Below are positions 55,650 to 64,000 of a DNA stretch of 64,000 nt, piece after piece. This stretch comes from Heligmosomoides polygyrus polygyrus. Lineage: Eukaryota > Nematoda > Chromadorea > Rhabditida > Heligmosomidae. A program made the translations under genes and the position numbers. Where the stretch lies: the NCBI GenBank assembly GCA_947396885.1, contig OX377205.1, positions 75,116,969-75,180,968 on the forward strand, given 5' to 3'. Under the pieces are notes generated by a model. The model was not told the DNA's origin. It searched no databases and was given only the letters and a program-made list of their open reading frames with translations. Every line of letters begins with the position of its first letter. The stretch's first letter is position 1.

Positions 55650-56400
55650 ACTCACCCGCGGTAGGTATAGGGCACGATTCATCAAATCGAGGGTAGTGTA
55701 GAAGAGCCCTCACAGACGTCCAGAAAAGTTGATCTTCTAGCATTTCGCTGATTCCGCTGCCACTTTGGAGCGATAAACTCCTCCAAGGTAAAGTAGGAGA
55801 GAAAAAACAAAGAAAGAGTAGGAGGGAGCCACATTCGCAGAATTCTTTCCGACTGAGAGAAATACAGTACCGGACGCGTCTTTTGAATAGACGCCGAAAA
55901 AACTGGAAGGTTTTCCATGAGGGTAGCCATGTTAAAGGGTTCATTATGAGCGGCATCCTGCGAGAGTAGCTCACTGACATTGCACATAGCACATAGGATG
56001 CTCTGCTATTTTTGCGCATATTACATCTAACGCGCTATTTTGAACCGCAGCTACCAGCGCGGTTTTACCCCTTTTTACCACTTCTTCAGCCATGACTGCC
56101 GTGATAATCACTTGCCGGCTCCGTACGCACTGTCAATGATTAGCACAGGGCTCTGCCGATTGAACCAGTTTACGGCATTGACTTGGTCTGGTGGAATAAG
56201 AGAGGTACGGAATTATCGTGCAGGTGATCATCGAAGAGGCATCTTAAAATGTGCGATCAGGCAAAAATCGCAGTTCCCCTTTCTTAGTTCTTTGCAAAAC
56301 CGCTTTATGCGACTGTTCTACAAGCATATACAATCTCGATGCGAGCATGTACCCATGAATTACAGAAAGATTTAATAAAGATACTATTGAAAGCCTATCA
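55650..56400 (-). pseudogene. superfamily-1 helicase-like ATPase, frameshifted
   Basis: In minus sense: PPDQVNAVNWFNRQSPVLII then DSAYGAGK, a Walker A motif preceded by a Q-motif-like DQ, then AVMAEEVVKRGKTALVAAVQ and NSALDVICAKIAEHP (motif Ia region), as in SF1 (UPF1/DNA2-like) helicases. Right after the Walker A lysine one base is missing from the next codon. Further on a 7-bp tandem duplication (CTATGTG twice, about 56000) shifts the frame again before SELLSQDAAHNEPFNMATLM. A later piece (ISEMLEDQLFWTSVRALLHY) ends at a good donor (CGCGG|gtgagt, 55656). It is either a pseudogene or a gene with assembly errors; the two lesions are simple indels. Confidence 0.65.
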
Positions 56401-56792
56401 GTGGAATGTTAACACGTTGTGGAACGCACGATTTTCGAATGCCTGGTGTGACCAATCCATTTTTTGCAACGTCGAGACCATGACATGACATCGTGTCACA
56501 CGGTCCTACTCTGCCGAAAAGGTCAACGCGCTAACGTTCAGAAAAAGCAGCTTTCTTAACTTTTGCCATTAGCGTTTTCTTAAATCGTTTAAAATACGTC
56601 CAACGAGCGAAAACATTCTCTCCGTCAGGACTGTTCCAGGTGGCGAACAAAGTGTTCTGAGTGTTCTGAGACACATATTGCCAGGTGAGGATAGGCATAT
56701 CTTACGAGGAGGTTAGACCAGTATCTTCGTGTTCGTTGGCGTGCTTGAGGGCTCGGCGAAGAAATTTCGAGGTCCAAAATGCGTCAAAGGAT

Positions 56793-57055
56793 TGAAGGAT
56801 ATAGGGCGGCATTACTCAATCACTATCCCGCCACGCATTCTTCTTCTATGGGATGTCGTGAAGGCGATTTGAATGCGTATTTGGTCATACAATGGCTTGT
56901 GGTGGCGAGCCGATGAGCAAGAGACAAGTCTGGTACCAATTCACCCCGGGGAGATAGAAAGCTTGGTTGGCCTGGGTGGGAAATCCGAACCAGGAGCCTG
57001 GTATCGGGATACGCAACAGTCGCGCCTCCTCCGACTGCGCTACACGCGCCCAGGG
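56793..57055 (-). repeat. tRNA-derived SINE
   Basis: Reverse-oriented copy: GATATAGGGCGGCATTACTC tail, GGCTTGTGGTGGCGAGCCG body, CGCGCCTCCTCCGACTGCGC head. Lies between the two helicase-like segments. Confidence 0.8.
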
Positions 57056-57374
57056 TTATGTGGGTAGAGGAAAAAATTGAGGCATTACTTGGAATCCACA
57101 ATAGCATGGAAGTGGGGGAATGGTGGGGTAGAATTATACCATTCAGCGATTTATAACATATATCATGAATAATAAAATTACCCTCTGCCCACTACGATCC
57201 CCCGACTGCGCCTCATGCGCCCCCAAAATGCATTTTGAAAAATTTCAAAAATTCAAAACAAATTCATGATAGAATATTCTCTGATTCCAATAGATTTTTC
57301 AGGAACAGTCCTAATAGGGAGGACAAGACCGGCAACACTGGTGAAGACTAAGGGCAAATTTGATAAACTCACTG

Positions 57375-57497
57375 AGACAAAAGTCCGTTAAATTTTTGAA
57401 AATTTCCGTTAAGCCCGTTAAACCAGATTTCAACGAAAAATGCCGTTAATTTTTTAAATTCGTTAAATCGTTAACCGTTAAATGTGCACCCCTGGTG
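57375..57497. mobile_element. solo hAT-type terminus
   Basis: Ends GTGCACCCCTG (reverse complement CAGGGGTGCAC), with a subterminal cluster of CCGTTAA motifs. The opposite end was not found, so it is a truncated relic of a second hAT family. Confidence 0.5.
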
Positions 57498-57499
57498 GG

Positions 57500-58230
57500 C
57501 ACGGAGTCTGACGTTCTTCGTCCTCTTCACGACTTCCTCAACGCTCTTGAAAGCACTAAGGAGATGGAATAATTATTTATCGTCGTAGCCAAGATATCTC
57601 CAAACCTGAGTACATTTGGAGCTTAGGTGTTGAAGGTGGCCGCCATGCCTTTCTTGCAAGTTGTGACCCAATGCCCATGTTAGATAGCGCTCTACGGCTT
57701 TCCATTTCAAAACACATCCGAGTGAAGCGCTACTTGAGAAGCTAGAAGCATGGTCAGAAAAACCAACCGCTCAACACTGTTCGGCTACTAGAATGATATG
57801 ACACCTACGCGCTGAGGTCTGTAATCAGCGAACTTGCTCCTCCTGTAAGTAGGAGTGGACAGATGGATCACTTTTTTCTATTCTTCAAAACTAACGGTTG
57901 GTGCTGATGCACAATTACTAGGTGAGATTGCAATATGTTGCTCGCAGCATGTGACGATATTCAAGTGCAGGTTTTGCCACACTGTCACTTTTACAATTTG
58001 CTGTCACTTTTACAATAACGTAGAAGTACCGGCTATCTCCCAACCGCGAGGGGAGCAGCCCTGAATCGTCATATTATGGCGCTTCCAATCATCTTACCAA
58101 GCCACGAATAACCAATTGCGCATCAGAAGTAGCCTGGATCATGGCCATTGCTCCGCAGGAATAGACACACCAGGGCTGTGCAAGATTTTTAATTTCGCGC
58201 AACACAGAACGTCGTACAGAGCCAGCTACC
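57500..58230. other. no gene recognised
   Basis: Short ORFs only. Confidence 0.4.
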
Positions 58231-58235
58231 TTAAC

Positions 58236-58523
58236 TCATGACCCACCCCCCCCCCGAGCCGCTTTGCGCTTATACTTATGCAGTTCGCTCATAGTTCGTA
58301 GAATGGTATGCGCTAGGTCGCACCCCAGCGAAACACAGCCGAGTGTCCAATTCCGGAACAAGTCGTGCACATTTTCAAGCGTCAGTACCAGCTTTGAATG
58401 TAGATTGTTCCATTTCTTGTAATTGCGTACGTTGGTTTCTAGCACTAAAATGTTTTTGAAGTCTTCTCTTGCTAGCTCTAGCTTTAACCGGAGTAAATCA
58501 AGGTTAATGCCTCCTTCTCCTTC
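58236..58523 (-). CDS. possible upstream exon of the helicase-like gene
   Basis: Acceptor GTGATGTCAG at the right, then one open frame of about 90 codons with amphipathic, protein-like sequence (INLDLLRLKLELAREDFKNI, LHSKLVLTLENVHDLFRNWT, HTILRTMSELHKYKRKAAR), ending near a G10 run. The strand and position fit an N-terminal part of the helicase-like gene to its left, but no motif proves the link. Confidence 0.4.
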   Translation of the reverse strand, partial: EGEGGINLDLLRLKLELAREDFKNILVLETNVRNYKKWNNLHSKLVLTLENVHDLFRNWTLGCVSLGCDLAHTILRTMSELHKYKRKAARGGGGS

Positions 58524-58529
58524 CTGACA

Positions 58530-59050
58530 TCACTTAGAAGTCAAATGCATGGCGCAATTGAAAAAATGGAAAGATCAGTGTGGGCCTCTTGTCTCGACTC
58601 TGCGCATAGTTTCGACGATTTCTCGGAATCTTTCTAGGCAGGAATTCTGAAGAACAGGTTGCAGTTGTAACAGAAAAAGTTGTATGTGTGATGCAAAGTT
58701 TGTCCGCCAGCAGCTGGGACGCTGGTGTAACAAGTCTGTGATGAGTATATTGTGATTTAAATAACTTGCTTGTAGCTATTCTAATTGTAATGGGCATGTG
58801 GTGTTACTAGGTTACTGAGTTTAAACAAGGAAAGGAGAGTCTAATGTACCGTGTACTTCTTTAAAGGGTGTCGTAGAGACAGATTGGGTGCAATCCTATA
58901 TTGCGGGGAGGGGGTGTCGCCCACAAATGGCTTTTGTCTGTCTCACACCGTCAGTGGCACGTCTTCTGATTCCGCATGTGTACGTCCACCATCCCACAGA
59001 CGTGTTAGCCACTTATTATATTGTGGAATAATTGGACACCAAGTATTGCT
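58530..59050. other. no gene recognised
   Basis: Intergenic DNA between the helicase-like segment and the hAT. Confidence 0.35.
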
Positions 59051-59060
59051 GACTATTAAA

Positions 59061-60435
59061 CAGGGATGTGCGGAAATTTTTCCGGGAAAACCAAAGGCGG
59101 AACGGAAACGCTCGAAATGGCCGGAAATCGGAATATGAAACGCGGAAACGGAAATGACACATGTTCGCCATCTCTTCATATTTGCATCTGAAGCGGCGTT
59201 AGAAGCGGCTTCTTTTGCACTTTTTCTTGCTCAGAATTTTGCGAGCAGCAGAATCTTCCACAGTTTAACGCTCATCCCCATCATAAGATAGCATAACGCA
59301 GCATGAATTCATAATATTGTTATGATTACCTTTTAGCTATGGTTACAGCAATAAATGAAAACAAAATCAGGGTCTTATCTCACTATTTCTCACTATTTCA
59401 GCATGCAGTCTTTCGATGTCTAGTTTCTGCGACGGGTTTTTCGCTGACTTTTTTGATGCTGCAATTTTTTGAACGCTAGATTTAATCACTTGAGGTTACG
59501 TACACTCCTTACACCTCCAAAAAAAAGTGACTCCGGTGAAGTCTAAAACTGGAGTAGCCAAATAGATCATCTTCTTACCAGGAAAGAGATTCCTTTCAAC
59601 ACTTTTAGAAGCCTGTGGCATCATGGACGGCGTGGTGACTGTACAGATATCTGTGTACTCAAGATTAGCAGTGACATTGTAATCACCAAAACTAGTGTTC
59701 AGAATTCATTCTGGGATCTCAGAAGATAACTGGATGACTGATTAGTCATGGTGGGTCCACACTTCCACAGGAATATTCAGTTTGTGCCAGCCTGGAACTC
59801 CACGCCCAAGGTGACACAGCTGGAAAGTTCCTAGATGGTTCTCGAAGCAATAGTTTTGTAACAGAATCCAATAAGTTACCATAGTCAGTCAAAATAACAG
59901 CGCATGGTAGATATTTGTGATGCTTCACTAAAAAGTGAATCGCATAATTCCATATGGATGAATGTCACACCTAAGGAAATTAAAAATTGAAATTTGCATC
60001 TTTGATCATGATACTGCGCCATAAGTTTACAAAGTTTTTGTAGCTGTTTGTAACTAATGGGTCAAGGATTTTATGATCATTCAAATGTTGAGTGCATTTT
60101 CTTAGCATACAGAGCATACACAGCCTTTGTGGCACATCAATTTTGCCGTCCACCCAGCCGTTGCCATGTTTGAGTGCTTTTTTTGGTAGCGTAACCAATT
60201 TCAAGAATATTACCGCCAGAGTTGTCAAACAGTATTTCTCTCACAATTATATGAAGGTGAACAGTTTTTAATTGATAGGCTGATTGTGTTCGATATAAAA
60301 CTAGTGTGGAACAGTGCCATTTCCGTTTCCGCCTTCCGACCCAAAAACAGGCGGAACGCGGAACGGAACGGAAGAACTCAAAATGGCCGGAAACCGGAAT
60401 TCGAAACACCGAAACGGAAATTACGCACATTTCTG
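59061..60435. mobile_element. hAT-family element, 1375 bp
   Basis: Left end CAGGGATGTGCGGAAATTTT, right end in reverse complement CAGAAATGTGCGTAATTTCC, with CGGAAACGGAAAT-type subterminal repeats at both ends. The 8-bp flanks CTATTAAA (59053-59060) and CTAATAAA (60436-60443) fit a hAT target duplication with one change. The minus strand inside has two protein-like but interrupted stretches (59746-59928, 59980-60228) that may be transposase remains. Confidence 0.75.
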
Positions 60436-60829
60436 CTAATAAACCTTTAAATGAACTCAAGGAGAAATTTTTAAACGACAATTCGATTATGCTTCTGACT
60501 GAGCGCCTGTGTGAATTTCAAAGACGTTTATTTCGATTTTGTTGTCAGGCTCGCTCGAAGTGTTCAATTTGAAATAGAAATTTTGAAAAATCAACGAAAG
60601 CAAGGTTGGCAAATGCATGCCATAGTGTTCCAAAAGTTCAAATGAAATGACCCATTAGCAGCAGTGGGCTTTAGTAACTCGAAAACTCGAAAATTGCCTA
60701 CGCATTGCATCAGTTGACTCTGCAGTTCACAGCAATACAAGATAATGGAATGGGTCATTTCAGATCCTATTATAGAACCAAAATGCGTGGCGCGTCCCTG
60801 ATGATCCTTGTTTCCTCATTATATCACAA

Positions 60830-60841
60830 TCAGTTTTACAG
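60830..60841 (+). promoter_or_regulatory. likely spliced-leader trans-splice acceptor
   Basis: TCAGTTTTACAG lies 2 nt before the ATG of the amidase gene. A strong 3' splice site with no upstream exon this close to a start codon is the usual sign of nematode SL trans-splicing. Confidence 0.6.
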
Positions 60842-60843
60842 AG

Positions 60844-61020
60844 ATGGACGACTCACAATCGATTCTTGTCATCGCTGTGGCAAGACTCTACTTCCTACTG
60901 GTTGGACTGGTTTTCTACCTGGGAAACGTATTCAAGGATCGGAGGCGAGTCCCGCCGATCACGGACCCTCTACTGATGATCAGCGCCACTCAAGCCGTCA
61001 GGCGAATTGCTCAGAGAGAG
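60844..61020 (+). CDS. FAAH2-like gene, exon 1
   Basis: 59 codons from ATG to AGAGAG|gtggga. Carries the membrane anchor and the VPPITDPLL block. An in-frame ATG 12 codons upstream (60808) is excluded by the splice acceptor between them. Confidence 0.85.
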
Positions 61021-63790
61021 GTGGGACATTAGGCTGAAGTGTGGAAGGCGGACTACGCCAAATCTCATCGAAATCACAGTCCGACTCAGCTGCTTCTTTC
61101 AGATCACTTCTCTGCAACTTGTGGAGGCTTACATTCGCCGTATTGAGCAGGTTCCTTTCACGTCGTTAAGCACTCTACTTCGCTAGGTTTCAATTACCTT
61201 CATAGCGATCATAGTAATTCATCATTAACATAATTGACTTCTAGGTCAGGCGTGATGCTGCTTTCACGCTAAGCCTGCACTTTTCAAAAAAAGCAACGTT
61301 TCTCGCAGTGCAATAGCTTTTTCCTAAATCTTGATTCCAAAACTTCAGAATGCTTGCTTAAACAGAGGTTTAGTTAAGGTGAACGACATCATTAACGCTG
61401 CCGTGGTACTGAACTTCTCAGAAGCTCGAGACAAAGCGATAGAAACTGATCAGCGGATAGCGAGCTTGGACAGCCATAGAATTAAGGAGGTTCGGTTGCT
61501 AAGTATCACTAATTGTTAGCTGTGGAGGAGTCAAAGCGCTCCTATCAGATAGGACTCACCAGGATGCTATCTCAACGGTAGGTCGGAACGGCGCAAGTGT
61601 TGTATATGGGCAGAACCGCCTCTCTCTGGGAAGTAACAAACTGCAGGTATCTCGACCCCAATACAACTCCGCATAGAGTTAGGGACGACGGAAGTTGGGC
61701 CGTTGGCTGCGTTAGTCCTATGCCTGGAGGCGGAGAGCGGGCTCAACTTGGCTGGAAACAGCGATGACGAGCGAGCGATGGTGGCAGAGTGCGTGGAAGG
61801 GCGGAGTAATCCCCGTGATCACTGTTTCCAGCCAACTTGAGCTCTCCCTCCGCGTGCAGGCATAGGGCTAACGCCACCAACGGCCCAACTTCTGTCGTCC
61901 CTAACTCTGCGCAGAGTTGTATTGGGGTCGAGATACCTGCAGTTTATTACTTCCCAGGGAGAGGCGGTTCTGCCTATATACAACACTTGCGCCGTTCCGA
62001 CCTACCGTTGAGATAGTATCCTGGTCAGGCCATGTCATTTCGAGTTTTCGCTACTTCTATTCACGTCACACCTGACACTTCAAATTGAGCGTTTTCGAAA
62101 TCTAAACGTATGCTTTTGAAATTTGACTAGACAGCCTTTAAAGCGTTAAAAAATATCTTTAGTTAAAAACACTTTGTCTTGGATATTAATGATTCACCGC
62201 CCTAAAAAATGGAGCATAGTGTTCGAAATTTTGCAAAATTGCTGCTCATTTAGCTGCAATAATGAGCTTAGGAATGCCCTAAATTGCAAAATAGTGACGA
62301 CTTTAGTGTGCAATACAAGAAGCTATCGCGTAATGCACTCGCCCAGCACTTATTTAATTTTATTCTGCACTTCATTCTGCTTCTCTGCTTGTTTGATTGA
62401 TGGCGTTAGTTGTGCTCACTTAGCAGTGAATAGTGCATAACACTGTGCACAAATAGAAATTTTATATATTGATCGAAACAATCTGTTCCAACTTGTTAAG
62501 GAGTGCATGGCGCGATCTCCTTCTATGACAATCCGAGTAATTGCTGCTTTTTGCACCTCGATTTGAATACAACACCGCCTGTTTAACTGGAATAATAAGC
62601 ATATAATGAAAATTCATGCGTCGTAGTCACTTTTTGGCGGAAGCTAGTTATAAATTTTCGTGGACACTCATAGTAGAATGTATATTTTTATGTAAGATCT
62701 CACTTGAACGTGCGCTCAGGGCGAAGGAGATGACAGTAGCCTCGAAATAGTCATGAAGTGCATACTTCCCTCTCCCTTCTCATGTTTGTTTCGGGGTAAA
62801 TTATAAGAATGAAGGTCGCGTTAATCATTCCATTCGCGGGATGCGCCACGTGTTCTACTTCTACGGGAAATCGCGGAGGCAATTTGAATGTGTATTCGGT
62901 CACAAAATGACTTTCGTTGGTCAGCCGATCGGCAGATTAGTGTTTTTTCCTCACTGACAAGTCTAACACCAACTCACCGAACCCCAAGATAGAAGGCTTG
63001 GTAGGCCTGGGCGGTACTACCGAACCAAGAACCTGGAATCGGGTGCATGAGGCAGTCGACGCCTCTTCCTAGTGCGCTACCCCGCACCTTGTCTCGACTT
63101 TGCATGCAATAAAGAAGTGACTAAGTAGAAATCTCACTTGACATAGCCATGATCGACGGCTGTTACCAAATTCACATTTGAATAGCAGGTCAGATCTTCC
63201 ATTGCATGCTTTGTCATTGCTGAGAATTGGTAGGCGGATCAATTTCGTAAAGTCATCAACCGGTAAGAATTTTTTTGACGGACGATATTGTTCATTTTGC
63301 CAACTATTGGGCGGGCGGAGCAAAATCGTGTTTAGAAATATCGACCGCCTTTACTTCAAAGTTGAACTTCAGCATAAATGCCCAGCTTCGACTTTCGATG
63401 AATCGGCTGTTGTTTTGGCATAGCGCAATTTGACTGTTAGTGTTCTTGTTCAAGCCGTTCACCAAAATGGTTATCCAGTTTTTTGCACTGTACATTGAAA
63501 TGGTGTTTAGGCTGGTAGTGTTGTAGATGTTTTCGACCATTCCAGGCTCTGAAGAAGGCGAAACTCGCCGAAACGTAATCCGATTAAGAAAATTGGATAA
63601 GAATCTTGGTGAACGGCTTGAGCAAGAACACTAATCAGCCTAGATGTTTTTAGCTCCTTAAACGCAAACCACTTCTTGGTATTCCGTACACTTGTAAGGA
63701 TGCCATAGCCATCAAAGGAAAGGAAATCACATGTGGCATCTTCGACCAAATAGGAGCCAAGTGCGCAACTAGCGCCGAAGTCATTCGTCG
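60844..63790 (+). CDS. amidase-signature enzyme, fatty acid amide hydrolase 2-like (N-terminal half; runs off the window)
   Basis: Four exons, 60844-61020, 61103-61150, 61379-61489 and 63654-63790, with phases 0, 0, 0 and a phase-2 exit. The protein starts with a membrane anchor (residues about 7-27, ILVIAVARLYFLLVGLVFYL), then the family's N-terminal block PPITDPLLMISATQAVRRIA, LQLVEAYIRRIEQ, VNDIINAAVVLNFSEARDKA, and the start of the amidase core, RKPLLGIPYTCKDAIAIKG, where the Lys of TCKD is the expected catalytic lysine of the Ser-Ser-Lys triad. FAAH2-type enzymes hydrolyse fatty acid amides such as N-acylethanolamines at membranes. The Gly/Ser-rich signature with the catalytic serines lies beyond the window. 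The family is secure; the subfamily is inferred from the anchor and the length of the N-terminus. Confidence 0.88.
61103..61150 (+). CDS. FAAH2-like gene, exon 2
   Basis: 16 codons between TGCTTCTTTCAG and GAGCAG|gttcct; encodes ITSLQLVEAYIRRIEQ, the conserved helix of amidase-signature enzymes. Confidence 0.85.
61379..61489 (+). CDS. FAAH2-like gene, exon 3
   Basis: 37 codons. The acceptor TTTAGTTAAG is weak, but this junction is the only one that keeps the frame and the expected NDIINAAV block. Donor AAGGAG|gttcgg. Confidence 0.8.
61558..62025. mobile_element. 468-bp palindromic element, 208-bp arms
   Basis: The left arm 61558-61765 and right arm 61818-62025 are inverted copies with few differences, around a 52-bp spacer. 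The ends are ACCAGGAT and ATCCTGGT. No ORF of note. It lies wholly inside intron 3 of the FAAH2-like gene, so the transcript would carry a very long hairpin. Confidence 0.85.
62030..62805. other. intron 3 of the FAAH2-like gene, plain sequence
   Basis: AT-rich intronic DNA; no additional exon with the expected amidase motifs. Confidence 0.5.
62812..63092 (-). repeat. tRNA-derived SINE in intron 3
   Basis: Reverse-oriented, moderately diverged: GCGCCACGTGTTCTACTTC, GACTTTCGTTGGTCAGCCG, GAAGGCTTGGTAGGCCTGGG, head GTGCGCTACCCCGCACC. Confidence 0.75.
63435..63637. mobile_element. MITE in intron 3, next to exon 4
   Basis: Left arm GTTAGTGTTCTTGTTCAAGC and right arm in reverse complement ATTAGTGTTCTTGCTCAAGC, about 46 bp each. 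The centre has GGCTCTGAAGAAGGCGAAAC followed by CGCCGAAACGTAA, shared with the foldback at 17327-17520. Confidence 0.75.
63654..63790 (+). CDS. FAAH2-like gene, exon 4
   Basis: Acceptor GATGTTTTTAG, donor GTCG|gtaatc, 45 codons plus 2 nt. Holds GIPYTCKDAIAIKG with the predicted catalytic Lys. The acceptor lies about 15 bp beyond the end of a MITE. Confidence 0.85.
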
Positions 63791-64000
63791 GTAATCTGTT
63801 ATTTTCTATCGGCTCTCTTGATATAATATTTTCAAAGCTCTGCTTTTCTTGGTTTGCTTCTGGAGAAACTCGAGTTTGACATCAGGAGATAGGAAGGATA
63901 GAGAGCGTTGGCTGTAAAAGTTATATTAGGGTTAGCATAAGTTCTGTCCGCTTTTGAATTTTTTGGATTTTTTTATTTTTCCAAGAAACAGCCTACAATT
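63791..64000 (+). other. start of intron 4 of the FAAH2-like gene
   Basis: Starts with the donor gtaatc. No further exon with amidase motifs before the window ends. Confidence 0.6.

Noticed and set aside
55600..56019. 139-codon minus ORF ending PVTFPL
   Set aside because: It mixes the helicase reading with an out-of-frame part; the protein-like segments lie in different frames separated by the 7-bp duplication.
56096..56111. 16-nt intron after the Walker A motif
   Set aside because: Although it has GT and AG ends it is far too short to be spliced; a single-base deletion explains the frame break better.
60808..60843. Earlier start codon for the FAAH2-like protein
   Set aside because: A strong trans-splice acceptor (TTTTACAG) lies between that ATG and the one at 60844, so the first would not be in the mature mRNA.

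Overview
This is nuclear DNA from a nematode, most likely a strongylid (hookworm-like) parasite. The evidence is an AT-rich background, short phase-consistent introns, a nematode-type trans-splice acceptor in front of one gene, and a repeat load of mariner, RTE/CR1-type LINE and hAT remnants. One tRNA-derived SINE family is present in more than twenty copies. The species is inference; nothing here names it. No rRNA, CRISPR array, operon or bacterial gene is seen.

Two spliced genes are well supported. The first lies on the minus strand between 20607 and 9655. Five phase-compatible exons encode a secreted or surface protein: a seven-cysteine domain ending in a Ly6-like C-x-C...D-x-C-N motif, then a Thr-rich linker, an Arg/Glu coiled coil and a C-terminal hydrophobic stretch. 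Its signal-peptide exon was not found. Its long introns hold a dead mariner, LINE and RTE remnants, foldback MITEs and a SINE. The second lies on the plus strand from 60844 and runs off the right edge. Four exons encode the N-terminal half of a membrane-anchored amidase-signature enzyme, closest to fatty acid amide hydrolase 2.

Weaker coding signals are a two-exon small secreted protein (40864-41228), a decayed superfamily-1 helicase (55650-58523, minus) and a scatter of isolated exon-like ORFs listed with low confidence.

Region by region: 1-9 kb holds a mariner remnant, SINEs and a hAT element (5230-6514) inside what looks like an older inverted-repeat element. 9.6-20.6 kb is the Ly6-like gene. 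20.6-41 kb is repeat-rich, with RTE ends and a nested SINE-in-SINE carrying a tRNA-like Pol III promoter. 41-55 kb holds SINEs, a second 800-bp inverted-repeat element and a Tc1/mariner-superfamily element with arms of about 147 bp. 55-60.5 kb holds the helicase pseudogene and a second hAT. 60.8-64 kb is the amidase gene; its third intron carries a 208-bp-arm palindrome, a SINE and a MITE ending about 15 bp before exon 4.

Most of the window is therefore layered transposable-element debris, and several target-site duplications allow the insertion order to be read.
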